From Prosthecobacter sp. (lineage in GTDB: Bacteria > Verrucomicrobiota > Verrucomicrobiia > Verrucomicrobiales > Verrucomicrobiaceae), in contig NZ_JAXMIH010000008.1 in NCBI RefSeq assembly GCF_034366625.1, positions 186,001 to 250,000 on the forward strand: DNA of 64,000 nucleotides, in the 5' to 3' direction. The translations under genes and the position numbers were made by a program. Positions 17,038-25,544 of this stretch are shown piece by piece. Under the pieces are notes generated by a model. It worked only from the letters and a program-made list of their open reading frames with translations. It was not told where the DNA came from and did not search any database. Each line of letters opens with the position of its first letter. Within the stretch, counting starts at the first letter, position 1.

Positions 17038-20000
17038 ATGAAATCCTTCTGCGCCCTCTTCCTCACCGCAGCACCTCTCCTTGCCGCCGATTCGATCTTC
17101 GACGGCAAGACGCTCGACCACTGGAGCGGCAAGGCAGAGCACTGGCGTGTCGAAGACGGTACCATCACGGGCGAGATCCCCGCCGACAAGCCGCTCAAGG
17201 GCAACGAATGGATCTTCTGGGATGGCGAGGTGCATGACTTCGATCTGAGCGTCGAGTTTCGGATCAGCGGCGGCCCCAGTGCGAACAGCGGCATTCAGTA
17301 TCGCTGCCAACGCGACGAAAACGGCCACGCCAGCGGCTACCAGGCCGATCTCGATCAGGGCGCGGTATGGCTTGGGCGCATCTACGACGAGCATGGACGC
17401 GCGTTGCTCGTGGAGCGTGGATCAAGGGTGAGCATCGCGCCGGATGGCCGACGCTGGGCGGATGTGTTCGCGGAGCCGAAGAGCCTCGCGAGCGTCATCA
17501 AGGCGGGCGATTGGAACACCTACCGCATCACCGCCACCGCATCGCACGTCGAGGTGCGTGTGAATGACGTGCTCATGAGCGTGCTCGACGATCATGAGGC
17601 CAAAGCAGCCGAATGGAGCGGCAAGATCGCCTTCCAGCTCCACAGCGGCCCCGGACCGGCCAAGGTGCAATTTCGGAACATCCAGCTCACGCATCTCGGC
17701 AAGACGGCGATGCCGAGACGTGATGCGGGCACTCCTGCCCGCAATGATTTGAATCAGCAGACAGGAGTGTCTGCATCACCACCACCTGCGGAGCTGAATC
17801 TTGGCTTTGAAAAAGGCACGCTCGAAGGCTGGAAGGCCGAGGGCGATGCCTGGACCGGCCAACCCGTTGAAGGCGACACAGTCGCGACCCGCAAGCGCGG
17901 CAACTCTCAGCATGCGGGCAAATTCTGGCTCGGCGGCTACGAGCGCATCGGCGACAAAGGCACCGGCACGCTCACGTCATCGAGTTTTGTCGCCACGCAT
18001 CCGTGGGCGAGTTTTCTCTTCGGCGGGGGGCGAGAAATGAAAACGGAGATCGTCGAAGAAGCAGGCGGCAAGGTCATCTTCAAAGCCAGCGGTGAGGATC
18101 GCGAGGACATGAAGCGGGTGGCGGTGAATCTCGAAAGCGTGGTCGAGAAGAAGATTTTCATCCGCATCACCGATTCGAGCCAGACCGGCTGGGGCCATGT
18201 GAACTTCGACGACTTCGTCTTCCACGATCAAAAGCCGTCTTTTGCCGCCAGCACTCTCACCATCAGCGGCGACCGCACCAAGCGCGGCGATGAAAGCCCC
18301 GTGCTCTGGCATCTGCTGCCAAATTCGTCGAAGGATCTGCCGGAGATGCGCGTGCAGGATGGCTTTCAAATCGAATTGATCGCCAAGGAGCCGGACGTGA
18401 AGCAGCCGATCGCGTTTTGTTTCGATGAACGCGGCCGCATGTGGGTGGCGGAGGCATTCAGCTATCCGAATCGCCAGCCCGAGGGCCAAGGGAAGGATCG
18501 TATCACGATTCTCGAAGACGCAGATGGTGACGGTTCCTTTGAGACGAAGAAAATCTTCATCGAAGGCCTGAATCTCGTCAGCGGCATCGAGGTCGGCTTT
18601 GGCGGCGTGTGGGTGGGCGCGGCACCGTATTTGATGTTCATTCCGAAGGACGCGAACGACAAAGCCAGCGAACCGAAGATCCTCCTCGATGGCTTCGGCT
18701 ATCAAGACACGCACGAAACGCTGAACAGCTTCATCTGGGGCCCGGACGGCTGGCTGTATGGCAATCAAGGCGTCTTCAACACCGCCGCCATCGGCAAACC
18801 GGGCTGTGATGCGAAGGATCGGGTCACGCTGCGCGCGGGGGTGTGGCGCTATCATCCGGTGCGGCATGAGTTTGAAGTCTTCTGCCACGGCGGCAGCAAC
18901 CAGTGGGGGCTCGACTACAACAGCAAAGGCCATTTCTTCATGACACACTGCCGCAGCTTCTTCGGCAAAGGCGGCACCACGCACGCCATCCGCAACGGCC
19001 ACTTCTGGAATCAGGCGAACGCGAATTATCCGTCCTTCGTGTCCGCCACCGCGCCGGACTTCGCGCCCGAGCTGCAAAACTACCTGCCTGCCTCCGCGCG
19101 CTACGACAGCGGCGAGGGAGGCGCGGGCAAACCGGGCACCACCGCCGTGTATGGCGGCCACTCGCATGTCGGCACGATGATCTACAACGGCGACAACTGG
19201 CCCGCGATCTACCGCGACCATCTTTTCACGCACAACCTGCACGGTCATCAGCTCAATCATCAGCACATGGTCCGCACCGGCAGCGGCTACGAGACGTTGC
19301 ATGCTGGCTACGACCTCCTCAACAGCTCCGCGCCCGACTACATCCCCGTCGATCTCCAAACCGGCCCCGACGGCGCCGTCTATGTCATCGACTGGACCGA
19401 CACCCAGCACTGCCACAACCCCGACGACGAAAAATGGGACCGCACGAATGGCCGCATCTACCGCATCTCGTGGAAGGAGACGTACAAGCCGGTGAAGGTG
19501 GATTTGGGTAGGATGACTGATGCTGAATTAGTTTATCTGGCGGTGTCTGGAACTGAGTGGGAGTCGAGGATGTCTCGTCGGCTTCTCCAAGAACGCCCGA
19601 ACTGGCCTCTCGGAACCTACGGCAAACTTGTTGGGCCATTAGCCTTGAGGACGGCTGATCGTAAACAGGCTTTGCGAATCATGTGGACTGCCATCAATGC
19701 GGGCGATCAGATAGACTTCAGCGGGTTCTTCGAGAGCCTTTTATCAGACGAAGATGACATCGTCCGCTCATGGGCCATCCAGCTCGCCACGGAGGAAGCG
19801 GGGAAACCCAAACTCAGCGCCGCAACGTTGCTCAAACTCGCCAAGACCGATCCCTCAGCCACCGTGCGCCTCGCGCTGGCGTCAGCCTTGCCGAAGTTGG
19901 ATGAGGAGACAGCTTTGGCTGTTGGCAGCGCGCTCGCAATGCGCGCTGAGGACAAAGACGACCGCTTCCTGCCGAAGATGATCTGGTTTGGACTTGCGCG

Positions 20001-21171
20001 GGTGATTGGGGACGATTGGGCGCGAGGCTTGGCGCTCGCGGAGAAGACGCCGATGCCCTCGCTGGCTGATTCGATCCGCTGGTTTGCCGGAAAGAGCGCT
20101 GAAGGCCGCGAGGCGCTGGTGAAGACGCTGAAAACGACGCGGGGTCTGCAAATCCTGGCCTTCGCTTTGAAGGATGAGGCTGCTGTGAAAATGCCGAAAG
20201 CGTGGCCGCAGGTTCAGTCGGACTTGTCGGACAAGTCGGATCTCGTCCGACAGGTTTCTGCGCTCTTTGGAGACAAAACGGAGCTCGCTGAAATGCGTGC
20301 CGTGCTAGGGGACACCGCAAAGCCGCTACCCCAACGCCGCAGCGCCTTCGATTTGCTCAAACGCGTCGGCGATGCCGAATCGACGCCAATCTTCGCGAAG
20401 CTGCTCGATGAAGCGGCATTCGCGTCGGCGGTCATTCCGCTGCTTTCACGCTCGAATGATCCGGCCACCGCCTTGACACTCCTTGACCGTTTTGACCAAC
20501 TTGACCCTGCTGACCGCAGCGCCGCTCTGGGCGCTTTGACGAGCCGCGCGGAGCTTGCCAGACCAATGCTCGAAGCCGTCAAAGCCGGCACGTTCGACAA
20601 GAAACACCTCAGCAGTCTGCAAATCCGCCAGATGCGCAATTTGAACCATGGGGAGATCAACACGCTGCTCGACGCGACCTGGGGCAAAGTGAACGATTCC
20701 AGCGAGGCAGCGAAGGCGAGTATCGCCAAATTCAAGAAGGCGTATGAATCCGCGCCGCTTTGGGCCTTCAACGCGAAATCGGGCGAGCAGACCTTCCAGC
20801 AGCTTTGCGCCGTGTGCCATGCGATGGGAGGTGTGGGCGGCAAGCTCGGCCCCGATCTCGCCGGATCGTGGCGCAATGGTCTCGATTACTTCCTGGAGAA
20901 CATCATCGATCCAAACGCGGTCGTCGGAGACAACTTCCAGCTCCACGTTTTGACCAAAAAGGACGGCAGCGTCGTCTCCGGCGTCATCGAGCAGGAAACC
21001 GACACGGCGATCACGGCACGGACGGTGACGGAGTCCGTGATCATTTCAAAAGCTGACCTCAAAGATCGTCAGAAGCTGCCTGTCTCGATCATGCCACCCG
21101 GTTTGCTCGAAGCTCTGCCGGAGAGGAAGGCGCTGGAGTTGCTGAAGTTTCTTCTCAGCAAGCGGGAATAG
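17038..21171 (+). CDS. Exported DUF1080 / membrane-bound dehydrogenase propeller / HEAT / cytochrome c fusion
   Basis: 1377 residues. A signal peptide (CALFLTAAPLLAA) is followed by a DUF1080 (3-keto-disaccharide hydrolase-like) domain at ~17-220 (FDGKTLDHWSG, SANSGIQYRCQ). A linker of about 30 residues is encoded by a palindromic repeat. A second jelly roll spans ~255-405. A Planctomycete/Verrucomicrobia dehydrogenase-type propeller spans ~430-835 (MRVQDGFQIELIAKEP, SFIWGPDGWLYGNQGVFN). Next come HEAT-like helices to ~1230 and a C-terminal heme domain with C1257-A-V-C-H1261 and GPDLAGSW. The plan suggests oxidation of a sugar and cleavage of the product in one periplasmic protein. That is inference: the dehydrogenase domain has no proven reaction. 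Two 9-nt microrepeats also lie in the HEAT region. Confidence 0.88.
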   Translation: MKSFCALFLTAAPLLAADSIFDGKTLDHWSGKAEHWRVEDGTITGEIPADKPLKGNEWIFWDGEVHDFDLSVEFRISGGPSANSGIQYRCQRDENGHASGYQADLDQGAVWLGRIYDEHGRALLVERGSRVSIAPDGRRWADVFAEPKSLASVIKAGDWNTYRITATASHVEVRVNDVLMSVLDDHEAKAAEWSGKIAFQLHSGPGPAKVQFRNIQLTHLGKTAMPRRDAGTPARNDLNQQTGVSASPPPAELNLGFEKGTLEGWKAEGDAWTGQPVEGDTVATRKRGNSQHAGKFWLGGYERIGDKGTGTLTSSSFVATHPWASFLFGGGREMKTEIVEEAGGKVIFKASGEDREDMKRVAVNLESVVEKKIFIRITDSSQTGWGHVNFDDFVFHDQKPSFAASTLTISGDRTKRGDESPVLWHLLPNSSKDLPEMRVQDGFQIELIAKEPDVKQPIAFCFDERGRMWVAEAFSYPNRQPEGQGKDRITILEDADGDGSFETKKIFIEGLNLVSGIEVGFGGVWVGAAPYLMFIPKDANDKASEPKILLDGFGYQDTHETLNSFIWGPDGWLYGNQGVFNTAAIGKPGCDAKDRVTLRAGVWRYHPVRHEFEVFCHGGSNQWGLDYNSKGHFFMTHCRSFFGKGGTTHAIRNGHFWNQANANYPSFVSATAPDFAPELQNYLPASARYDSGEGGAGKPGTTAVYGGHSHVGTMIYNGDNWPAIYRDHLFTHNLHGHQLNHQHMVRTGSGYETLHAGYDLLNSSAPDYIPVDLQTGPDGAVYVIDWTDTQHCHNPDDEKWDRTNGRIYRISWKETYKPVKVDLGRMTDAELVYLAVSGTEWESRMSRRLLQERPNWPLGTYGKLVGPLALRTADRKQALRIMWTAINAGDQIDFSGFFESLLSDEDDIVRSWAIQLATEEAGKPKLSAATLLKLAKTDPSATVRLALASALPKLDEETALAVGSALAMRAEDKDDRFLPKMIWFGLARVIGDDWARGLALAEKTPMPSLADSIRWFAGKSAEGREALVKTLKTTRGLQILAFALKDEAAVKMPKAWPQVQSDLSDKSDLVRQVSALFGDKTELAEMRAVLGDTAKPLPQRRSAFDLLKRVGDAESTPIFAKLLDEAAFASAVIPLLSRSNDPATALTLLDRFDQLDPADRSAALGALTSRAELARPMLEAVKAGTFDKKHLSSLQIRQMRNLNHGEINTLLDATWGKVNDSSEAAKASIAKFKKAYESAPLWAFNAKSGEQTFQQLCAVCHAMGGVGGKLGPDLAGSWRNGLDYFLENIIDPNAVVGDNFQLHVLTKKDGSVVSGVIEQETDTAITARTVTESVIISKADLKDRQKLPVSIMPPGLLEALPERKALELLKFLLSKRE
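17720..17779. repeat. REP-like double palindrome inside a coding sequence
   Basis: Two perfect 7-bp hairpins, GCGGGCA-CTCC-TGCCCGC (17725-17742) and GCAGACA-GGAG-TGTCTGC (17757-17774), are also near-complementary to each other. They form a 23-bp outer stem bounded by GTGATGC and GCATCAC with four mismatches. The element is 60 bp, a multiple of 3, and is translated as part of a linker between the DUF1080 and second jelly-roll domains. Confidence 0.85.
20217..20252 (+). repeat. 9-nt coding microrepeat
   Basis: GTCGGA recurs at 9-nt spacing (20218, 20227, 20236), followed by its complement GTCCGAC. An 8-bp palindrome GACTTGTC/GACAAGTC is embedded. It encodes SDLSDKSDL in the HEAT-like region of the large fusion protein. 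Confidence 0.75.
20473..20516 (+). repeat. Second 9-nt coding microrepeat
   Basis: TTGAC recurs at 20473, 20483, 20492 and 20501, then CTGAC near 20509, almost exactly every 9 nt. It encodes LLDRFDQLDPADRS in the HEAT-like region of the same protein. Confidence 0.7.
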
Positions 21172-21190
21172 TTCGCGAGGATGGCCGCGT

Positions 21191-22756
21191 ATGTGTTCGC
21201 TCATGCGTGCTTTCATCACATTGATCCCTTTCATTCTGGGTGCGACGTCGGCTCTTGCGGCAGAGCCGGTTCGCATCGGCCATGAGCACCAATTGCTGCT
21301 CGACGATCATCTCATCGAGCACCGCGAGCATCTCACGCGCCGAGTGCAGCCGGCGCAGAAGCACGAGGCCAATCCGCTCATCGTGAAGGAGCACGACTGG
21401 GAGCCGGACGGCTACTTCCTGCCTTCGGTGATCTATGATGATGAAGAGAAGATCTTCAAAGCCTGGCTGGATGGCGGCGGACCTGGCGTCTTTTATTTCA
21501 CGAGCAAGGACGGTGTGAAGTGGGAGCGGCCAAAGCTGCATCTGTTCCCCGAGTTCGATCAAACGCCGACGAATCGTGTGATCCTCAGCGGCTTCGAGTT
21601 TGATCAGAAAGAGGCACCACCGGATAAGCTGGCATATCTCCGCTCACGCGAGCGCGGATGGACTTACTTCTGCTACGCGAGCGGGGTGATCAAAGACCAG
21701 CGCGAGTCCGATCCGCAGAAACGCTACAAGATGGCCTACCTGTGGATCGACCGGAAGTTTCAGCGCACGCCCTCATCCAAGACCGGCAAACTCACCGCGC
21801 TAGGCGTGGCTTTTAGCCCGGATGGCATTCATTGGACGCCACACAACGAACCCGCGAGCTACGCCACGCTGGATGCACCGATTCACATCAACTTCGACGA
21901 GGCCCGGAAGCGTTGGGTGATGTATGGCCGGTCGTTTGGAGTCGTGTCGCCTGAGAAGAAGGCCGCACAAGCTGCTGACCCAAATCTCGCCTACAACATG
22001 GGCCGCGCGGTGGTGCGCTGTGAGAGCGCCGACTTCATCCACTGGACGCCCGAGAAGGGAGAACTCGTGATGGCGAGCGATGCGCAGGATAGTGCGACGA
22101 CTGAGATCTACGACATGCGCAGCGTGCCTTACGCGGGTCTGCACGTCGGCCTCGTTCACATGTTTTTGAACAATCCCGACAGCGTGACGCTACCGATCCA
22201 GCTCGGCATCAGTCGCGACAACCAAAGCTGGCAGCGGCTCAGCGACAGATCGCCCTTTCTCGCGCAGGGCGTGCTCGGCGAGTGGGATCGCAGCGTGATC
22301 TCGCCGCCGACGAGTGATCCCGTGGTCGTGGGTGATGAACTGCGCTTCTACTACACCGGACGCAATCAACTCCACAGCACGCGCTGGAAGTTTGACGATG
22401 AGCCGAAGCTGCTGCCCGCAAAGTCATCGTTCCGCGGCTCCTTTGGCCTCGCCAGCATCCAGCGTGATCGCTTTGTCGCGATGGAGGGCAGCTATCGTCC
22501 TGGCATTCTGCGCACGAAACCCTTCATCCATGACGGCGGCACGCTGCATGTGAATGCAGCGGTGAAGTTCGGCGCGCTGACCGTGAGCTTGCTCGATGAC
22601 AACGGCACGGCGTTGCAAAAAGTGGTGGTCCAGGACCGCGACGAAATCGACATCGCCATTCCAGGACTGAGCAAGATCACAGGCCGCAAAGGTCAGCCCA
22701 TGCGGCTGGAGTTCGCCGTGCAAAACGGGCGGCTGTTCTCGTTTTGGATCGAATGA
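21191..22756 (+). CDS. Exported five-bladed propeller protein, glycoside hydrolase 32/43-like
   Basis: 521 residues. The start at 21191 has a GAGG ten bases upstream; the ATG at 21203 is an alternative, and both give the signal peptide ending SALAAE. Repeated blade motifs with Trp (FTSKDGVKWERP, SPDGIHWTP, SADFIHWTP, DNQSWQRL) and LLDDHLIEHREHL near the start resemble glycosyl hydrolase clan propellers. The C-terminal ~80 residues are a beta sandwich (LHVNAAVKFGALTVSLLDDN), as in GH32-like enzymes. I cannot assign a catalytic triad, so the substrate is unknown. It begins 20 bp after the DUF1080 fusion and overlaps or abuts the ceramidase-like gene. Confidence 0.78.
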   Translation: MCSLMRAFITLIPFILGATSALAAEPVRIGHEHQLLLDDHLIEHREHLTRRVQPAQKHEANPLIVKEHDWEPDGYFLPSVIYDDEEKIFKAWLDGGGPGVFYFTSKDGVKWERPKLHLFPEFDQTPTNRVILSGFEFDQKEAPPDKLAYLRSRERGWTYFCYASGVIKDQRESDPQKRYKMAYLWIDRKFQRTPSSKTGKLTALGVAFSPDGIHWTPHNEPASYATLDAPIHINFDEARKRWVMYGRSFGVVSPEKKAAQAADPNLAYNMGRAVVRCESADFIHWTPEKGELVMASDAQDSATTEIYDMRSVPYAGLHVGLVHMFLNNPDSVTLPIQLGISRDNQSWQRLSDRSPFLAQGVLGEWDRSVISPPTSDPVVVGDELRFYYTGRNQLHSTRWKFDDEPKLLPAKSSFRGSFGLASIQRDRFVAMEGSYRPGILRTKPFIHDGGTLHVNAAVKFGALTVSLLDDNGTALQKVVVQDRDEIDIAIPGLSKITGRKGQPMRLEFAVQNGRLFSFWIE

Positions 22757-22764
22757 CATGCTTT

Positions 22765-24153
22765 ATGAAACGACTTCTACTTCAGATCTGTCTCGCCTGG
22801 ACCGTCAGTGGCCTCTTGTCGGCCGCTGAACTTGCGGAATGGAAAGCAGCAGCAGCCAAAGCAGTCATCACACCGACGGAGCCGATGTATCTCGCGGGCT
22901 TCGCGAATCGTGAGGTGCCGGCGGAAGGCACGGCGATGGAGTTGCATGCGAAGTCCCTCGCCATTGAGGACAAACAAGGCGCGCGCTTCGTCATGGTGAC
23001 GCTCGATCTCGTGGAGGTGACGTATCAGCTCCGCGATGCGGTGGCAGCTGCGGTGAAGACAAAGTTTGGGCTGCCGGAGAAGGCGCTGCTGCTCAACTGC
23101 TCGCACACGCACTGCGGGCCGGAGCTGCGCTACACCGAGTTGGAGTTCATGAGCTTCACCGATCCGCTGCGGAAAGAGCGCTGCCTGCGCTACAACGCGT
23201 TTTTGACGGACAAGATCATCGGCATCATTGGCGAGTCCTTGCAGCATCTGGAACCGGCGACGGTGAGCTATGGACATGCGCGCTGCGGCTTCGCGATGAA
23301 CCGCCGACTGAAGAGCGACAGGCCGACGGGCGATCCTTACTTAAACAGTCCGAATCCCGAGGGCGTGGTGGATCACGATGTGCCGGTGCTGACGGTGAAC
23401 TCGGCAGCAGGCAAGCTAAGCGCGATTGTCTTCGGCTACGCCTGTCACAATACATCGATGAGCCTCAAGCAGTGGCATGGCGATTACGCGGGCCATGCGC
23501 AGCAGATGATCGAGGAAGCGCATCCGGGCACGGTGGCGTTGTTCATGATGGGCTGCGGCGGCGATCAGAATGCGTATCCGAGATTCAGCCCGATCTTCAG
23601 CTTGCGCCACGGCCAAAGTCTCGCCACGGCGGTGGAGGCAGCCATTGATGCGAAGCCAAAGCCGATCCGAGGGCCACTGCGCATCGACTGGCAGACGACG
23701 CGGCTTGATTACCAGTCGATTCCGACGGCGGAGCTGATCGAGAAGCGTCTCAGCACCGGCGAAGGCTATGACAAGGGCTACGAGGTCTATCAGCGCAAGT
23801 GGGACGAGAAACGGCTGTATGCGATCAAGAATGGTGGATTGCGCGATCACTACGATTACCCGATTCAAACCGTGCGCTTTGGCAGCGATCTGACTTTCGT
23901 GGCGCTGAGTGGCGAGACGTGTGTGGATTACTCTCTGCGGTTGAAGCGCGAGTTCACCGGCCCAGGCCGCTTGTGGGTCGCGGGTTACAGCAACGACATC
24001 CTCGCCTACATCCCGAGCAAGCGCGTGCTGCAAGAAGGTGGCTACGAAGCATTTCGTTCGCTCATGTATTGGTCCAATCCACTGCACCCTGACAAGTTCG
24101 CCGACACGCTGGAGGAGCGCATCATCGGGAAGGTGGGAGAGATGCTGAAGTAG
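22765..24153 (+). CDS. Exported neutral/alkaline ceramidase-like protein
   Basis: 462 residues from the ATG at 22765; an ATG at 22753 overlaps the previous stop (ATGA) and is a possible start. The signal peptide ends near GLLSAA. AKAVITPTEPMYLAGFANR and NCSHTHCGPEL (from residue 111) are hallmarks of the neutral ceramidase N-terminal domain, where the two His bind zinc. MGCGGDQNAYPR and LSGETCVDYSLRLK are also typical. True ceramidases hydrolyse N-acyl sphingosine; the bacterial group is broader and may act on other amides or esters. The adjacent sulfatase, esterase and sialidase-like genes suggest glycoconjugate breakdown. Confidence 0.85.
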   Translation: MKRLLLQICLAWTVSGLLSAAELAEWKAAAAKAVITPTEPMYLAGFANREVPAEGTAMELHAKSLAIEDKQGARFVMVTLDLVEVTYQLRDAVAAAVKTKFGLPEKALLLNCSHTHCGPELRYTELEFMSFTDPLRKERCLRYNAFLTDKIIGIIGESLQHLEPATVSYGHARCGFAMNRRLKSDRPTGDPYLNSPNPEGVVDHDVPVLTVNSAAGKLSAIVFGYACHNTSMSLKQWHGDYAGHAQQMIEEAHPGTVALFMMGCGGDQNAYPRFSPIFSLRHGQSLATAVEAAIDAKPKPIRGPLRIDWQTTRLDYQSIPTAELIEKRLSTGEGYDKGYEVYQRKWDEKRLYAIKNGGLRDHYDYPIQTVRFGSDLTFVALSGETCVDYSLRLKREFTGPGRLWVAGYSNDILAYIPSKRVLQEGGYEAFRSLMYWSNPLHPDKFADTLEERIIGKVGEMLK

Positions 24154-24166
24154 GCCGGCCAAAACC

Positions 24167-25519
24167 ATGAAACAACTCTGCTTCATCTGCTGCGCACTGA
24201 GCGCCACCATCAGCGCCGTTGATCTTCAAATCACCGTCGCGCCACGAGTGAGTGTGGTGGAGCGGGATGGCATCACGGGCGCGGGACAGATCGTTTCGGC
24301 GGGAGATCGGCTGCTGATGTTTTACCCGAATCATCCCGATGACTTCGGCGGCTCAGGTGGCATGGGCGCGAGTGTTTCAGAAGATGGCGGTGCGACATGG
24401 AAGGCGCAGCCGGATGACTGGCCGATGCCGAAGATGGTGGATCTGTGGGCTGACAAGCTGCGCAATGGCGATCTGCTGGCCTTTGGCATTCGCTGGGTGC
24501 CTGATCCGAAGAAGCATGGCGAGATCACCGCGCAGGATGTGCCGGCGGACGCTTATCAAATCGCGATCTCGAAGGATCAAGGGCGGACCTGGCAGTCTGA
24601 GACAGCCGTTATCGATTGCCCGTCCGAGTTTGGCGTCATCGCACGACCGCTGCCTCACACGTTCGAGGATGAAAAGGGAGTGCTTTTCATGCCCGCGTAT
24701 GCATGGGGCAAGCATGGCAATCACGCGCTGCTTTTGACCTCCGCAGATCGTGGGAGGCATTGGACGGTGCTTTCGAGCATCACGACCGCAGCGGCGATGG
24801 TGAAAGCGGGTGCGCCGGTGACGACGCCGTGGCTCGAAACAACGGTTTCGCCGACAAAAGGCGGCGACTGGCTCGCCATCGTGCGCACGGGCAGCAGCGC
24901 GAAGGCATCGCTCGTGAGCGTGCGGTCTGCGGATCGCTGCAAGACGTGGTCAGCACCGGAAAAGCTGTCCGCAGCAGGCAAGTTGCCGACGTTGCAGCTC
25001 TTGCCAAATGGAGCGCTCGCGCTACTCACGGCGCACAGCAAGAATCACTGCCGCCTTTACCTCTCCGCCGATGGAACGGGACGTGAGTGGAGTCCGGCGC
25101 ACATTCTCACCAGCCTATGCGGCGGAAATGCGGGCATGACGGCCACGGAAGAAGATTCGCTTGTCGTCATCACGCCTGCGAATCGCCGTATCGACGCATG
25201 GAGGGTGAAGCTTCATGCTCCAAGTGTGATGACGAAGGACTTGGCCGCGCCAACGGGGATCACGTTTACAAAAGGCCTGCTGTCCTGGTCGGGATCGGCA
25301 GCGCGGTATCAAGTGACGCCGGTTTTGATCAAGCCTGCTGCGAGCTACACCGACACGGAAATTTATCCTCATGCCGTTATCCAAACTGCGGCGACGCAGC
25401 TCGATCTCAGCCGACAGCTTCTCTTGGGTGGTAGCTACCGGTTTGAAATCGCGGCGGTGGATCGTGAGGGCCGCGTTTCGGCGGCGGCGAGCAGTGCGGA
25501 TGTCGTGGTGAGTCCATGA
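24167..25519 (+). CDS. Exported sialidase-like propeller protein
   Basis: 450 residues with a signal peptide (LCFICCALSATISAV). Asp boxes are visible: SEDGGATW, SKDQGRTW, SADRGRHW and a degenerate SADRCKTW. The core is therefore a six-bladed sialidase-like propeller of about 330 residues. The C-terminal ~110 residues (APTGITFTKGLLSWSGSAARY, GSYRFEIAAVDREGRVS) look like a fibronectin type III domain. It is preceded by the ceramidase-like gene 13 bp upstream and followed by an esterase 25 bp downstream, so it probably belongs to one transcription unit. The sugar specificity is unknown. Confidence 0.84.
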   Translation: MKQLCFICCALSATISAVDLQITVAPRVSVVERDGITGAGQIVSAGDRLLMFYPNHPDDFGGSGGMGASVSEDGGATWKAQPDDWPMPKMVDLWADKLRNGDLLAFGIRWVPDPKKHGEITAQDVPADAYQIAISKDQGRTWQSETAVIDCPSEFGVIARPLPHTFEDEKGVLFMPAYAWGKHGNHALLLTSADRGRHWTVLSSITTAAAMVKAGAPVTTPWLETTVSPTKGGDWLAIVRTGSSAKASLVSVRSADRCKTWSAPEKLSAAGKLPTLQLLPNGALALLTAHSKNHCRLYLSADGTGREWSPAHILTSLCGGNAGMTATEEDSLVVITPANRRIDAWRVKLHAPSVMTKDLAAPTGITFTKGLLSWSGSAARYQVTPVLIKPAASYTDTEIYPHAVIQTAATQLDLSRQLLLGGSYRFEIAAVDREGRVSAAASSADVVVSP

Positions 25520-25544
25520 CGAAGGTCTTGGCTCGAAGCGGCGT

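Noticed and set aside
17977-19416. Long open frame antisense to the DUF1080 fusion gene
   Set aside because: Same reason; the plus-strand protein has clear domains over the whole span.
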